From assembly GCA_019187085.1 (NCBI GenBank), contig JABARS010000001.1:310001-374000 (forward strand): DNA of 64,000 nucleotides, in the 5' to 3' direction. The position numbers and the translations under genes were made by a program. The stretch is from Pseudorhodoplanes sp. GTDB taxonomy: Bacteria; Pseudomonadota; Alphaproteobacteria; Rhizobiales; Xanthobacteraceae. The notes beneath the pieces were generated by a model, which made no database searches, was not told the origin of the DNA, and saw only the letters and a list, made by a program, of their open reading frames with translations. Positions 37,313 through 46,921 of this stretch are shown piece by piece (the stretch's first letter is position 1; each line of letters begins with the position of its first letter).

Positions 37313-38188
37313 ATGACCACGAGCCCGCAGGAACAGGCCCGCATCCTCTCCGAAGCGCTGCCGCACATGCAGCGCTATGACGAGGAGACGGTGGTCATCA
37401 AGTATGGCGGCCATGCCATGGGCGAGGAGGAAGCCGCGCGCATGTTCGCGCGCGACATCGTCCTGCTCGAGCAGACCGCGATCAATCCCGTCGTGGTGCA
37501 TGGCGGCGGCCCGCAGATCGCGGCCATGCTGAACCGGCTCGGCATCAAGTCGCAGTTTTCCGGCGGCCTGCGCGTGACCGACGCTGCCACCGTCGAAATC
37601 GTCGAGATGGTGCTGTCGGGGTCGATCAACAAGCAGATCGTGAGCTACATCAACCAGGCCGGCGGCAAGGCCGTCGGGCTGTCCGGCAAGGACGGCAACA
37701 TGGTGATCGCCCGCAAGGTGACGCAACCCGGGCCGGTCCCGGTCGCCGACGTTGTCGATCTCGGTTTCGTCGGGGAGCCGGACCGTATCGACACTACCGT
37801 GCTCGACCAGATTCTCGGCCGCGAACTCATCCCGGTTCTCGCGCCGATCGCCGCCGGAGCGGCCGGCGAGACCTTCAACGTGAACGCCGACACGTTCGCC
37901 GGCTATATCGCGGGCGCGCTCAAGGCCAAGCGCCTGCTGCTGCTCACCGACGTGCCCGGCGTGCTCGACAAGTCCAAGACGCTCATCCAGGACATGTCGG
38001 TCGATGACGTGCGCAAGCTGATCGCCGACGGCACGATTTCAGGCGGAATGATCCCGAAGGTCGAGACCTGCATCACCGCCCTCGACCAGGGCGTCGAAGG
38101 CGTCGTCATCCTCGACGGCAAGGTGCCGCACGCGGTGCTGCTGGAACTCTTCACCAATCACGGCGCCGGCACGCTCATTCACAAATAG
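37313..38188 (+). CDS. argB: Acetylglutamate kinase
   Basis: A 291-residue amino acid kinase phosphorylating N-acetylglutamate, the controlled step of arginine synthesis. Markers are [39 protein letters not shown], the nucleotide-binding [12 protein letters not shown], and [14 protein letters not shown]. The N-terminal helix ([15 protein letters not shown]) is the type found in hexameric, arginine-inhibited kinases. The ATG at 37313 is chosen over the frame from 37190, which would overlap DUF423. A strong hairpin follows. Confidence 0.97.
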   Translation: MTTSPQEQARILSEALPHMQRYDEETVVIKYGGHAMGEEEAARMFARDIVLLEQTAINPVVVHGGGPQIAAMLNRLGIKSQFSGGLRVTDAATVEIVEMVLSGSINKQIVSYINQAGGKAVGLSGKDGNMVIARKVTQPGPVPVADVVDLGFVGEPDRIDTTVLDQILGRELIPVLAPIAAGAAGETFNVNADTFAGYIAGALKAKRLLLLTDVPGVLDKSKTLIQDMSVDDVRKLIADGTISGGMIPKVETCITALDQGVEGVVILDGKVPHAVLLELFTNHGAGTLIHK

Positions 38189-38208
38189 GAACCGCGCAGA
38201 CATTAGCG

Positions 38209-38245
38209 CGCCGCCCGGCCTCATCACAGGCGAGGCCGGACGGCG
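38209..38245. terminator. Bidirectional hairpin between argB and the CHAP gene
   Basis: CGCCGCCCGGCCTC (38209-38222) and GAGGCCGGACGGCG (38232-38245) form a 14-bp stem with one mismatch and a 9-base loop. It lies between two convergent genes and can end transcription from either side, although the T-run that normally follows is poor on both strands. Confidence 0.65.
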
Positions 38246-38260
38246 TATTGCGATGAAACG

Positions 38261-38863
38261 TCAGTGCGGCATCACGTACGCATAGACGCGCCCACGCGGA
38301 TAGACCGTCTCGGCGACGCGCCTGTTGTGATTGCCCGAGATGATGATCGGATTGCCGCTCGCATCGATGCCGCTGACGATGCCGACATGTCCGCCGCGCT
38401 TGCCGCGCGACATGACCGCGATGGCCCCGACCTGCGGACCGGCGATGCGCCGGCCGTAGGACGCGAACGAACTCGCCATGTTCGAGCCGGTGCCGGACCG
38501 CCCGCTACGCTCCAGCACCATGTTCATGAAACGCGCGCACCACAGGGCGCTCATGCCGGTCGGGTTGGTGCCGACATGGCGGCGCGCTTCGGCCACCAGC
38601 GCGGACGAGCCGAAGGCAAAGGCGGCGGACGCCGCCGCGCGGCGCGTGGCCTTGTGCGACGATTGCACGACTGCGCCGGTGTCACCGTTGTTGAGGTCAT
38701 AGCGGTGATCGACGGCCATCGGACTGACGGACGGCGCCGCCGCCTCGCGCACTTTCACGTGGCGCGGGCGGGCATCCGCCGTCGTTGCAATACTGACCGT
38801 CGCCAAAGCAGCCACCGCGAGTAAAGCGATCAAAGTGTTCTTTCTCTTGTCTTTCAAATGCAT
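38261..38863 (-). CDS. Secreted CHAP/NlpC-like peptidase domain protein (TIGR02594 type)
   Basis: A 200-residue exported protein. Signal peptide: LIALLAVAALATVSIATTADA. A linker leads to a papain-like domain at about 85-200: the catalytic Cys is in SALWCARFMN, the His in GGHVGIVSG, and a polar residue in IIISGNHN. This fits the small TIGR02594 family of predicted cell-wall amidases or peptidases. It is encoded alone, convergent with argB and with a long upstream gap. A cell-wall turnover role is inferred. Confidence 0.85.
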   Translation of the reverse strand: MHLKDKRKNTLIALLAVAALATVSIATTADARPRHVKVREAAAPSVSPMAVDHRYDLNNGDTGAVVQSSHKATRRAAASAAFAFGSSALVAEARRHVGTNPTGMSALWCARFMNMVLERSGRSGTGSNMASSFASYGRRIAGPQVGAIAVMSRGKRGGHVGIVSGIDASGNPIIISGNHNRRVAETVYPRGRVYAYVMPH

Positions 38864-39241
38864 CAGTTCGTCCCATTCTTGCGGCCACGCTCCGCATCTT
38901 GCAGGCGGATAAGCGGCCTGATGAGCCTGACCATGGAGAACGGCGTTGACCGCCGATCGGGATCAGGCTCCCGCCCTCGCGCCCCGCGCTTCCGGCGCGC
39001 CCCGCCGAAAACGCATTCGCGAATCTGCGGCGAACCGCACCGCAGATGCGCGCGATGCCGGCCAATCAGGGCGAGAATGCGACGAAGCGAGATGGTTCCG
39101 TGCGCGCGCGATCAATTCCTGCAACGATGCGCAAAAGTCGGAATCAGGCCGCGAAAATTCCGTCGCGTCGATTCAGAATGAGCGTATTTTCCTTAACCAA
39201 TAAGGCATGCACGCAAATTTTGCGGCGCGCGGCGACGTCAC
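38864..39241. other. Intergenic region between the CHAP gene and metW
   Basis: About 380 bases upstream of the CHAP gene and downstream of metW, both on the minus strand. Three GANTC sites occur (39021, 39141 and 39170), little more than chance would give. The right part is AT-richer (ATTTTCCTTAACCAATAAGG). No gene or clear promoter pair was recognised. Confidence 0.4.
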
Positions 39242-39880
39242 TCACGTTCGTCGCTTAAGGAGGAATACCGCCTGCTCTCCGAACAGATTCCAGAACCACC
39301 ACGGCGCGGCGAAACGCATCGGCGTGCCGGAGGCGTGCAACGCTTCCGCGCGCTCCATCTCCGCACCGATCGTTCCGCACAATTCGCGGAAATCCTTGAT
39401 CGTGCAGAAATGAATGTTGGGCGTGTCGTACCAGGTGCCCGGCAGATTATCGGTCTGCGGCATGCGCCCGCCGAACAGGAGCTTGAGGCGAATTTTCCAG
39501 TGCCCGAAATTTGGGAACGAGACGATCGCCCGCCGCCCAATGCGCAGCATGTGCTCGAGCGCCTGGCGCGGACGCGAGGTCGCCTGCAGCGTTTGCGACA
39601 GGATCACATAATCGAAGGCGTCGTTTGGATAATCCGCAAGGTCGGTATCCGCGTCGCCCTGGATCACAGCCAAACCCTTGGCCACGCACTGGTTGACGCC
39701 TTCGCGCGAGATCTCGATCCCGCGTCCGTCGACGTTGCGCGTCTCGGAGAGGATGCGCAGCAATTCGCCGTCGCCGCAGCCAACATCGAGCACCTTGGAG
39801 CCGGGCGCGACCATGCCGGCGACAACCAGATGGTCCACGCGCACATTGCCCGGCGCGCGCGCCGTGCTCTGCATCGTCAT
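39242..39880 (-). CDS. metW: Methionine biosynthesis protein MetW
   Basis: A 212-residue methyltransferase-fold protein that acts with MetX in the first committed step of methionine synthesis. Markers are KVLDVGCGDGELLRIL, DGRGIEISREGVNQCVAKG, VIQGDADTDLADYP, and the C-terminal PWWFWNLFGEQAVFLL, shared by all MetW proteins. The start is ambiguous: ATG 39880, or GTG 39907 just after the metX stop. It lies immediately downstream of metX and probably shares its transcript. Confidence 0.94.
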   Translation of the reverse strand: MTMQSTARAPGNVRVDHLVVAGMVAPGSKVLDVGCGDGELLRILSETRNVDGRGIEISREGVNQCVAKGLAVIQGDADTDLADYPNDAFDYVILSQTLQATSRPRQALEHMLRIGRRAIVSFPNFGHWKIRLKLLFGGRMPQTDNLPGTWYDTPNIHFCTIKDFRELCGTIGAEMERAEALHASGTPMRFAAPWWFWNLFGEQAVFLLKRRT

Positions 39881-39912
39881 GTCGTGCTGATAGGAAGTGG
39901 CGGTCACGGAAA

Positions 39913-41103
39913 TCAGGGCTCCAGTCCGCACGCCTTGCGTGCCGCTTCGAGGAAGCCACGCACGATCGCAAACAATTCCGGCTCGTCGAGCAGGAAAGCG
40001 TCGTGGCCCTTGTCGGTCACGATCTCTGCAAACGAAACGCGCGCGCCGGCCGCGTTGAGCGCATGCACGATGGCGCGCGATTCCGAGGTCGGGAACAGCC
40101 AGTCGCTGGTGAACGAGACGACGCAGAAACGCACCGGACTGTCCTTGAAGGCGTTCGACAGGACGCCGTCATGATCGGCGGCAATGTCGAAATAGTCCAT
40201 GGCCCGCGTCAGGTAGAGATAGGAATTGGCGTCGAAGCGCTCGACGAACGAGATGCCCTGATGCCGCAAATAGCTCTCGACCTCAAAATCGGCGTCAAAC
40301 GAGAAAGTGGGATTGTCGCGGTCCTGGAAACGCCGGCCGAACTTGCGATGCAAGGCGGCATCGGACAGATAGGTGATATGCGCACCCATGCGCGCGACCG
40401 CAAGTCCGCGCCGCGGATTGGTGCCTTCGACGAGATAGCGTCCGCCGCGCCATTCGGGATCTGCCATCACCGCCTGGCGGCCCACTTCGTGGAAGGCGAT
40501 GTTCTGCGCCGAATGACGCGTCGCGCATGCGACCGGCAGCGCGGAGAAAACGCGATGCGGAAAGGTCGCCGCCCATTCCAGCACCTGCATCCCGCCCATC
40601 GAGCCGCCGACCACTGTGAACAACCGCTCGATGCCGAGATGGTCGAGCAGCATCGCCTGCGCGCGCACCATGTCGCGGATGGTGATCACCGGAAATTCCA
40701 GCCCCCACGGCTTCCCGGTCTGCGGATTGGTCGAGGAGGGGCCGGAGGAGCCCATGCAGCCGCCGACCACGTTCGAGCAGATGACGAAATAGCGCTCGGT
40801 GTCGATCGGCCGCCCGGGGCCGACCATGATGTCCCACCAGCCCGGCTTGCCGGTGACCGGGTGGGTGCTCGCCACATGCTGGTCGCCGGTCAGGGCATGA
40901 CAGATCAGCACCGCGTTCGTGCGGGCTTCGTTGAGGCGGCCATAGGTCTTGTAGGCGATCTGGAACGGCGCGAGCGAAACCCCGGCATCGAGCCGCAGCG
41001 GCTGGTCGGCGCCGAACCGGACCACGACCGAATCCCGCGGCTCGTCGGCCTCGCGCGCACGCGGCGGACCGTCCCGTGTGGCAGTCAGATTGGCCTCGAC
41101 CAT
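39913..41103 (-). CDS. metX: Homoserine O-acetyltransferase
   Basis: A 396-residue alpha/beta-hydrolase enzyme that acylates homoserine for methionine synthesis. Markers are [18 protein letters not shown], the nucleophile elbow [20 protein letters not shown] (catalytic Asp) and [12 protein letters not shown] (catalytic His). ATG 41103 gives the usual length; the frame runs to 41217, into the chorismate mutase gene. Some members of this family use succinyl-CoA, so the acyl donor is not fixed by sequence alone. A possible promoter is at 41157-41184. Confidence 0.95.
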   Translation of the reverse strand: MVEANLTATRDGPPRAREADEPRDSVVVRFGADQPLRLDAGVSLAPFQIAYKTYGRLNEARTNAVLICHALTGDQHVASTHPVTGKPGWWDIMVGPGRPIDTERYFVICSNVVGGCMGSSGPSSTNPQTGKPWGLEFPVITIRDMVRAQAMLLDHLGIERLFTVVGGSMGGMQVLEWAATFPHRVFSALPVACATRHSAQNIAFHEVGRQAVMADPEWRGGRYLVEGTNPRRGLAVARMGAHITYLSDAALHRKFGRRFQDRDNPTFSFDADFEVESYLRHQGISFVERFDANSYLYLTRAMDYFDIAADHDGVLSNAFKDSPVRFCVVSFTSDWLFPTSESRAIVHALNAAGARVSFAEIVTDKGHDAFLLDEPELFAIVRGFLEAARKACGLEP

Positions 41104-41156
41104 CCCGCTTATCCCGGCTAGCAAGAACCCCGGTTCAGGGGCTGGAGCGGCCGAAC

Positions 41157-41184
41157 TAGGTAGGTCGCGGACCAGCCCTGTCAA
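41157..41184 (-). promoter_or_regulatory. Possible promoter of metX-metW
   Basis: On the minus strand TTGACA (41184-41179) and TACCTA (41162-41157) are spaced 16 bases apart, ahead of metX. No SAM-II riboswitch-like element, which often precedes this gene in alphaproteobacteria, was recognised in the short leader. Confidence 0.35.
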
Positions 41185-41203
41185 TGGATTTTGCGACTTT
41201 ACC

Positions 41204-42064
41204 ATGAGCGGACGCAAACCCGATCAGCCCACGCTTGCCGACCTGCGCGCCGAGATCGACCGCATCGACGAGAACATGCACCGCCTCCTGATCGAGCGCG
41301 GCGAGATCATCGAAAGCCTGATCGCGGTGAAAAAGACCCAGGAATCGGGTTCCGCATTCCGGCCCGCGCGCGAGGCCTCGATGATGCGCAAGCTCGTCGA
41401 GCGCCATCACGGCATTCTGCCGCTCGACACCGTCGAGAGCATCTGGCGCGTCATCATCGCGACCTTCACGCATGTGCAGGCACCCTATTCCGTGCACGCA
41501 GACCTTATCGCCGGGGACGCCGCCATCCGCGATTCCGCCCGCTTCCATTTCGGCTTCACGGTGCCGTTCGTCGGTCATATGGGGGCGGCGGGCGTCGTCA
41601 ATGCGGTTTCGGCCTCCAAGGGCGACCTGGGGCTCGTGCCCGCCATCGCTGTGGCTGGCAGCGACCCCTGGTGGGCCTTGCTGGAGGGCGGGACGACGCC
41701 CAAAATCATCGCCCGTCTGCCATTCGTGGAGCGGCCCGACCATCCGGCCTCGCTGCCGGTGTTTGCGGTCTCCTGGCCGGCCGCCGACGCGCTCGTCAAA
41801 GAAGTCGAGGTCTTCAGCCTGAAAGTATCGGGCTGGTCGGCGGCGGCGGCACGGGCGGTCACCCCGCTCGCCGAGCTTGTCGCGTTGCCGGATGGCGCGT
41901 TCGACGGGGCGGCGCTACTCGTCTCGGTGCCGGAGGGGCGCACGCTCGACCAGATCACGCAGGCACTGGTGAAGGCCGGCGCCTCGGTGCGCTCCTGCGC
42001 CCTCGTCGGCAGCCACGCAACCCGCTATACGGTGGCCGGCAGCGAGCGCAAGCCGCCGGCCTGA
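41204..42064 (+). CDS. Chorismate mutase (AroQ type) with C-terminal domain of unclear function
   Basis: A 286-residue protein. The N-terminal 100 residues are an AroQ mutase: [26 protein letters not shown] and the Arg/Lys/Glu pattern of the active site ([20 protein letters not shown]). It converts chorismate to prephenate. The remaining 180 residues contain [13 protein letters not shown] and [14 protein letters not shown]; they are reminiscent of a prephenate-dehydratase fold, but that is only an impression. It heads the CM-hisC-tyrA run for aromatic amino acid synthesis. The ATG at 41204 is chosen. Confidence 0.88.
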   Translation: MSGRKPDQPTLADLRAEIDRIDENMHRLLIERGEIIESLIAVKKTQESGSAFRPAREASMMRKLVERHHGILPLDTVESIWRVIIATFTHVQAPYSVHADLIAGDAAIRDSARFHFGFTVPFVGHMGAAGVVNAVSASKGDLGLVPAIAVAGSDPWWALLEGGTTPKIIARLPFVERPDHPASLPVFAVSWPAADALVKEVEVFSLKVSGWSAAAARAVTPLAELVALPDGAFDGAALLVSVPEGRTLDQITQALVKAGASVRSCALVGSHATRYTVAGSERKPPA

Positions 42065-42104
42065 AGGTCCGCGCTGCGCTGACGTTCTTTGGAGTAAAAT
42101 TGAA

Positions 42105-43205
42105 ATGACTGTGCCGCAGCGTCCCGTCCCGCGTCCCGGCGTCCTCGCGATCGACGCCTATGTGCCCGGCAAGAGCCAGGCGCCGGGTGTCGCCAAGGTC
42201 TTCAAGCTGTCGTCCAACGAGACGCCGCTCGGCGCGAGCCCCAGCGCCATCGAAGCCTATAAGACCGTCGCCGCGCATCTGCAGGATTATCCGGACGGCG
42301 CGTCGACCGATCTGCGCCAAGCGATCGGACGCACCTTCGGGCTCGATCCCGACCGCATTATTTGCGGGGCGGGTTCCGACGACCTGCTCAACCTGATCGC
42401 GCGCGCCTATCTCGCCGACGGCGACGAGGCGATCCACACCACGCACGGCTTCCTGGTCTATCCGATCGCAACGCTTGGCACCGGCGCCAGGCCCGTGGTC
42501 GCGCCCGAGAAAAATTTCACCGCCGACGTCGACGCAATCCTTAAGGCGGTGACGCCGCGCACCAAGGTCGTTTTCCTCGCCAATCCGAACAACCCGACCG
42601 GCACCTACGTCCCCTTCGACGAGGTCAAGCGGCTGCACCGCGGGCTGCCGCCGCATGTGCTGCTCGTGCTCGACGCCGCCTATGCCGAATATGTCCGGCG
42701 CAACGATTACGAGGCGGGCATCGAGCTCGTGGCGACGAGCGAGAATGTCGTGATGTGCCGCACGTTCTCGAAAATCTACGGCCTTGCGGCGCTGCGGCTC
42801 GGATGGCTGTACGGGCCTGCGCACATCGTCGATGCGCTCAATCGCATCCGCGGACCGTTCAACGTCAATGCGCCGGCCATCGCGGCCGGCATCGCAGCGC
42901 TTGCCGATACCGCCCATGTCGAGCGCTCGCGCGACCACAACGAGCGCTGGCTCGGCTGGCTGACCGAAGAAATCGGCAAGCTCGGCCTGGTGGTGACCCC
43001 GAGCGTCGGCAATTTCATCCTCATCCATTTCCCGGACAAACCCGGCAAGATGGCGAAAGACGCCGACGCGCTCCTGACCTCGCGCGGCTGCGTGCTGCGC
43101 GCGGTGCGCGCCTATCACCTACCGAACGCGCTGCGCATGTCGGTCGGCACCGAGGAAGCGAACCGCCTGGTGGTGAAGACGCTCGCGGAATTCATGGGGA
43201 AATGA
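42105..43205 (+). CDS. hisC: Histidinol-phosphate / aromatic aminotransferase
   Basis: A 366-residue PLP-dependent fold-type I transaminase. Markers are [51 protein letters not shown] and the PLP Lys in [15 protein letters not shown]. In this setting, between chorismate mutase and tyrA, it probably transaminates prephenate or aromatic 2-oxo acids as well as histidinol phosphate. GGAG lies about ten bases before ATG 42105. Confidence 0.93.
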   Translation: MTVPQRPVPRPGVLAIDAYVPGKSQAPGVAKVFKLSSNETPLGASPSAIEAYKTVAAHLQDYPDGASTDLRQAIGRTFGLDPDRIICGAGSDDLLNLIARAYLADGDEAIHTTHGFLVYPIATLGTGARPVVAPEKNFTADVDAILKAVTPRTKVVFLANPNNPTGTYVPFDEVKRLHRGLPPHVLLVLDAAYAEYVRRNDYEAGIELVATSENVVMCRTFSKIYGLAALRLGWLYGPAHIVDALNRIRGPFNVNAPAIAAGIAALADTAHVERSRDHNERWLGWLTEEIGKLGLVVTPSVGNFILIHFPDKPGKMAKDADALLTSRGCVLRAVRAYHLPNALRMSVGTEEANRLVVKTLAEFMGK

Positions 43206-43227
43206 TGATCGGCAGAGTTCTGCAATT

Positions 43228-43259
43228 CACCCTCCCGCCGCTGCGCGGGGAGAGGGGTG
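43228..43259. repeat. Short palindromic intergenic repeat of the LPPLRGERG type
   Basis: The segment CACCCTCCCGCCGCTG followed by CGCGGGGAGAGGGGTG is an imperfect inverted repeat whose translation in one frame is FTLPPLRGERG. This CTCCCCGC/GCGGGGAG palindrome is scattered between genes in many alphaproteobacteria. Only this copy was noticed in the window. Confidence 0.6.
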
Positions 43260-43284
43260 CAGTCAGAGTTCTCGGAGCGGCCTT

Positions 43285-44253
43285 GTGATATCCGCCCCCC
43301 TCATCGATCGTCTCGCGCTGATCGGCGCCGGCCTCATCGGCGGCTCGATCGCGCGCGCGGCCCGCGCCGCGGGCACTGCCAGGACCATTGTCGTCACCGC
43401 CCGCTCGCCGCAGACGCGTCGGCGCGTGGTCGAGCTTGGTTTCGCCGATCAGGTGACGGAAACCAGCGCCGAAGCTGTCAAGGACGCCGATCTCGTCATC
43501 GTCTCCATTCCGGTCGGCGCTTCGGGGGCGGTGGCCAAAGACATCGCGCCTTACCTGAAGAAGGGCGCGATCGTATCCGATGTCGGCTCGGTCAAGGCCG
43601 CGGTCATGCGCGACATGGCCCCGCATATTCCGCGGGGCGTGCATTTCGTTCCAGCGCATCCGGTCGCCGGCACGGAGGATTCCGGTCCCGACGCGGGCTT
43701 TGCCGAACTCTTCGTCAACCGCTGGTGTATCCTCACGCCGCCGGAAGGGGCCGATCCGCGGGCGGTGGAGCGGCTCAAGGCGTTCTGGAGCGCGATCGGC
43801 GCGAACGTCGAGACCATGACGCCGGACCACCACGACCTCGTGCTCGCGATCACGAGCCACCTGCCGCACCTGATCGCCTACACCATCGTCGGCACCGCCA
43901 ACGAGCTCGGCGAAGTGACGGAATCCGAAGTGCTGAAATTCTCCGCCGGTGGCTTCCGCGACTTCACACGCATCGCCGCCTCCGACCCGACCATGTGGCG
44001 CGACGTCTTCCTGCACAACAAGGACGCGGTGCTCGAAATGCTCGGCACCTTCAACGAGGACCTGTCGCGGCTGACGCGGGCGATCCGCCGCGGCGACGGC
44101 GAGGCATTGTTCGATCATTTCACGCGCACGCGGGCGATCCGCCGCGGCATCGTGCAACTCGGCCAGGATTCGGCGAGGCCCGATTTCGGCCGTGCGCATG
44201 GCGGCCTGCCGATGGCCTCGCTGCCGCGGCCCTACGCGTCCGACGACGATTGA
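43285..44253 (+). CDS. tyrA: Prephenate / arogenate dehydrogenase family protein
   Basis: A 322-residue NAD(P)-dependent enzyme of tyrosine synthesis. The Rossmann site is LALIGAGLIGGSIARAA. Further markers: SDVGSVKAAV, VPAHPVAGTEDSGPDAGF, DHHDLVLAITSHLPHLIAY with its conserved His, and SGGFRDFTRIAAS-like GGFRDFTRIA. GTG 43285 is preceded by GGAG seven bases upstream. It follows hisC after a short repeat-bearing gap. Confidence 0.95.
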   Translation: MISAPLIDRLALIGAGLIGGSIARAARAAGTARTIVVTARSPQTRRRVVELGFADQVTETSAEAVKDADLVIVSIPVGASGAVAKDIAPYLKKGAIVSDVGSVKAAVMRDMAPHIPRGVHFVPAHPVAGTEDSGPDAGFAELFVNRWCILTPPEGADPRAVERLKAFWSAIGANVETMTPDHHDLVLAITSHLPHLIAYTIVGTANELGEVTESEVLKFSAGGFRDFTRIAASDPTMWRDVFLHNKDAVLEMLGTFNEDLSRLTRAIRRGDGEALFDHFTRTRAIRRGIVQLGQDSARPDFGRAHGGLPMASLPRPYASDDD

Positions 44254-44256
44254 CGC

Positions 44257-45414
44257 TCAGAACAGCGGCGCGGTCTGGCCGACCCGGATCGGACCGAGAA
44301 AGATGGCGCCGTCCTGGAAGCGCAGCGGCAGCGTCACCGCCTTGCGACCATCGAGTTCCGCCGGCTGGCCGAGCATGGCGACGGCGCCGGCCGCGATCGC
44401 AGGCGCGGCCTTCTCGCGCGCAAGGCTGCCCAGGCCGGGCGCGATCCGGTCGAGGGCATTGAAGGCGTCGTTCATTTTTTCGCGGTTCTCGCTGCCCGGA
44501 CGCGTCAACCCGTCGACGCCGATCTGCTGCAGGAGCTTCTCCACGCCGGCGACGGTGATGCGTAATTCGCCGTCAAGGCGTCCGCTCGGCGACAGGCCGA
44601 GCGAGCCGGCACCGGCCGCCGCCCAGTCCGTCTGACGCACGCGCGCGCTCCTGATCTCGATGCGGCCGTTGCGCTCGTGGATCTCGCGGAAGCGCGCGGA
44701 CCACGGCTTGGGCGAGAAGTCTTCCAGCCCCCGCAGGGTGGCGTCGATCTCCGCATCGGTCGCCGCGGCGAGGATCGGATGCAGCGGCCCTGCGCTCAGG
44801 GCATTGGCGCGCATCGCGATGTCGATCACGGGATTTTCCCGCGCGGTTCCCGAAACTATGCGCCCGTGGATCTCCGCGCCGTTCGCCGCAAGCAGGCGCT
44901 CGGTCGTGCCCGCCTGGGCGCGATCCACAACCGGCCTGTCGAGCACGATCGATACGCGTTCGGGCGCGCGCGGCTGGCCGCGCACGCTGGTCTGCGCCAG
45001 CGCCCAGGAGGCCGTCATGGTCGGTTGATGGCCGTTCTCGGACACGGTCAGCGGGCCGCTCCATTCCCCGATCAACAAGGTCGGCTGGTAAATCTGGGCA
45101 GCAACGAGAACGTCGTTCAGGCGCAGGGACAGCGGCGGGTTGAGCGCGCGCAGCTCGGCGGCGGCGCCGCGGCAGCGCACCTCAATACGGAAGGGAAAGC
45201 CGCCGAGCGACTGCGATCCGCAGCTATAGACGCGGCCGGCGCGCTCCTCGCGCTGCAGCCAGCCCACGAGCGCGGTATTGGCGCGGTCGGCGGCATAGAA
45301 CCAGAACGCGCTCCAGCCGCCCGCGGCGATCACCAAAAACAGGATGAGGAAAAGCCAGCGACGAGACCCGCCGCGTGAATGCACGGGCAGACGGGCTGCG
45401 GGTTCGTATTGCAT
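44257..45414 (-). CDS. DUF2125 domain protein
   Basis: A 385-residue protein with one N-terminal membrane anchor (RWLFLILFLVIAAGGWSAFWFY) and a long periplasmic beta-rich domain. DUF2125 markers are LVGWLQREERAGRVYSCGS and SLGGFPFRIEVRCRGA. The family is common in alphaproteobacteria and resembles AsmA-like or outer-envelope lipid-handling proteins in general outline; its function is unknown. It is convergent with tyrA, ending only 4 bases from it. Confidence 0.88.
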   Translation of the reverse strand: MQYEPAARLPVHSRGGSRRWLFLILFLVIAAGGWSAFWFYAADRANTALVGWLQREERAGRVYSCGSQSLGGFPFRIEVRCRGAAAELRALNPPLSLRLNDVLVAAQIYQPTLLIGEWSGPLTVSENGHQPTMTASWALAQTSVRGQPRAPERVSIVLDRPVVDRAQAGTTERLLAANGAEIHGRIVSGTARENPVIDIAMRANALSAGPLHPILAAATDAEIDATLRGLEDFSPKPWSARFREIHERNGRIEIRSARVRQTDWAAAGAGSLGLSPSGRLDGELRITVAGVEKLLQQIGVDGLTRPGSENREKMNDAFNALDRIAPGLGSLAREKAAPAIAAGAVAMLGQPAELDGRKAVTLPLRFQDGAIFLGPIRVGQTAPLF

Positions 45415-45551
45415 CCAAAGTGTCCTTGAATTCCGCCCTTCAATCTCTCATGTCAGAAGCGTGCGATTGCGGCCTTTCGAAGATGCCTTGAGCCGGTTCC
45501 TCATACGCTCCTCAACCCCCCGTGTCCCCTTACATAACCTTCCCGTCGGAA

Positions 45552-46115
45552 ATGGCCGAGGATTTCTGGATTTTCGGTTACGGCTCGCTGATGTGGCGGC
45601 CGGGCTTCGAATTTATCGAGCAGATGCCCGCGCGGATGACTGGCGTCCACCGCTCGCTGTGCGTTTATTCCTTCGTGCACCGGGGGACGCCGGAGCGGCC
45701 CGGCCTCGTGCTCGGCCTCGACCGCGGCGGCGCCTGCCGGGGGGTTGCCTTCCGTATCGACCCGGCCAGGCGCAAGGACACGCTCGCCTATCTGCGTGCC
45801 CGCGAGCAGGTCACGATGGTCTATCGGGAGCGGGTGCGTAACGTCACTTTGCTCGGCAAATCCGAGCGCCTTGTTCCGGCGCTGGTCTATGTCGTCGACC
45901 GCGGACACCCGCAATATGCCGGCCGGCTGACGCTGGAAGAGCAATTGCACCACATCCGGCAGGCGCATGGGCGTTCCGGCGCCAATCCCGATTATGTGCT
46001 GGCGACGGTCGCGGCCCTCGAACAGCTCGGCTGCCGTGACCGGGACCTGCATGCCCTCGCCGAACGTCTGAAGGGACCGCACGAACCGCACCGCCTCCTG
46101 CCCGGTGCCGGATAG
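45552..46115 (+). CDS. ChaC-type gamma-glutamylcyclotransferase
   Basis: A 187-residue enzyme expected to degrade glutathione to 5-oxoproline and Cys-Gly. It opens DFWIFGYGSLMWRPGFEF, the substrate-loop signature YGSLMW; the catalytic Glu is in LRAREQVTMVYRE. The rest (PALVYVVDRGHPQYAGRLT, HIRQAHGRSGANPDYV) is family-typical. GTG 45522 is an alternative start adding 10 residues. It is divergent from the DUF2125 gene and convergent with the acyltransferase. Confidence 0.9.
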   Translation: MAEDFWIFGYGSLMWRPGFEFIEQMPARMTGVHRSLCVYSFVHRGTPERPGLVLGLDRGGACRGVAFRIDPARRKDTLAYLRAREQVTMVYRERVRNVTLLGKSERLVPALVYVVDRGHPQYAGRLTLEEQLHHIRQAHGRSGANPDYVLATVAALEQLGCRDRDLHALAERLKGPHEPHRLLPGAG

Positions 46116-46161
46116 GGTTGCGCCGTGCCCCTGTCCTCGAGCCGGAGCTCGGCCATCGCGT

Positions 46162-46896
46162 TCACTTGCCGGCGTGCCGCGGCCTGCCCTCGGCGACCAG
46201 ACGCGCGGTCGCGGTCTCGATGTCGCTTTGCAGACGTGCGGCGAAGGCGTGGCGGTCGAGGCCGGGCGGGATCGGATCGAGAATCTCGACCCTGATCGTA
46301 CCGGGGAAGCGGCGAAACGAGCGCCGCGGCCAGAAGAGCCCGGAATTGAGCGCCACCGGGAGGCACGGCACGCCGATCTCGGAATACAGGTGCACGACCC
46401 CGAACTTGTATTTGGGCTCGGCGCCCGGCGCCCGCCGGGTGCCTTCCGGGAAGATGATCAGTTGCCGGCTGCGCTCAACCTCGACCTTGGCGCGCCGCGT
46501 CATGGCGGACAGCGCCTGCGAGCGGGCGCCGCGGTCGACCGGGATCATCTCGGCCTTGCGCGCGCACCAGCCGAAAAACGGAATCCACAACAATTCCCGC
46601 TTGAGGATGAAGGCGGGGTCCTCGAACACCGTCATCAGCGCGAACGTCTCCCACATCGACTGGTGCTTGGAGGCGACCAGAAGCGGCCCATGCGGAATCC
46701 TCTCAAGGCCATCGATGCGCATATGCACGTCGCAGATCGTACGCAGCAGCCAGAAATTGAAGCGTGCCCAGTTCTTGACGAGCGCGATCAAGACGCGCCG
46801 CGGCATGGCGAGCGTCGGCAGCGCCACGATCAGGTAGACGAACAGCGCAAGATAGAACACCGTGTTGAAGACGACAGAACGAACGATGATGCTCAC
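46162..46896 (-). CDS. plsC: 1-acyl-sn-glycerol-3-phosphate acyltransferase (PlsC family)
   Basis: A 244-residue membrane-associated acyltransferase converting lysophosphatidate to phosphatidate. The catalytic HxxxxE-type motif is SKHQSMWETFAL, followed by the substrate-binding FPEGTRRAPG motif and GVPCLPVALNSG. One N-terminal hydrophobic segment is present. GTG 46896 is preferred, because the frame to 46938 would run into the preceding gene; initiation at the upstream site with a 17-base overlap is possible. It follows the YdcF gene. Confidence 0.88.
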   Translation of the reverse strand: MSIIVRSVVFNTVFYLALFVYLIVALPTLAMPRRVLIALVKNWARFNFWLLRTICDVHMRIDGLERIPHGPLLVASKHQSMWETFALMTVFEDPAFILKRELLWIPFFGWCARKAEMIPVDRGARSQALSAMTRRAKVEVERSRQLIIFPEGTRRAPGAEPKYKFGVVHLYSEIGVPCLPVALNSGLFWPRRSFRRFPGTIRVEILDPIPPGLDRHAFAARLQSDIETATARLVAEGRPRHAGK

Positions 46897-46921
46897 GGGT
46901 AGAGGTCCGAAGGCGGGGGGA

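Noticed and set aside
38864..39241. Cluster of three GANTC sites as a CcrM-controlled promoter for the CHAP gene
   Set aside because: Three sites in 378 bases exceed expectation only slightly for this base composition.
41104..41203. SAM-II riboswitch before metX
   Set aside because: The interval is only 100 bases and the conserved pseudoknot sequence was not found; only a possible promoter was kept.
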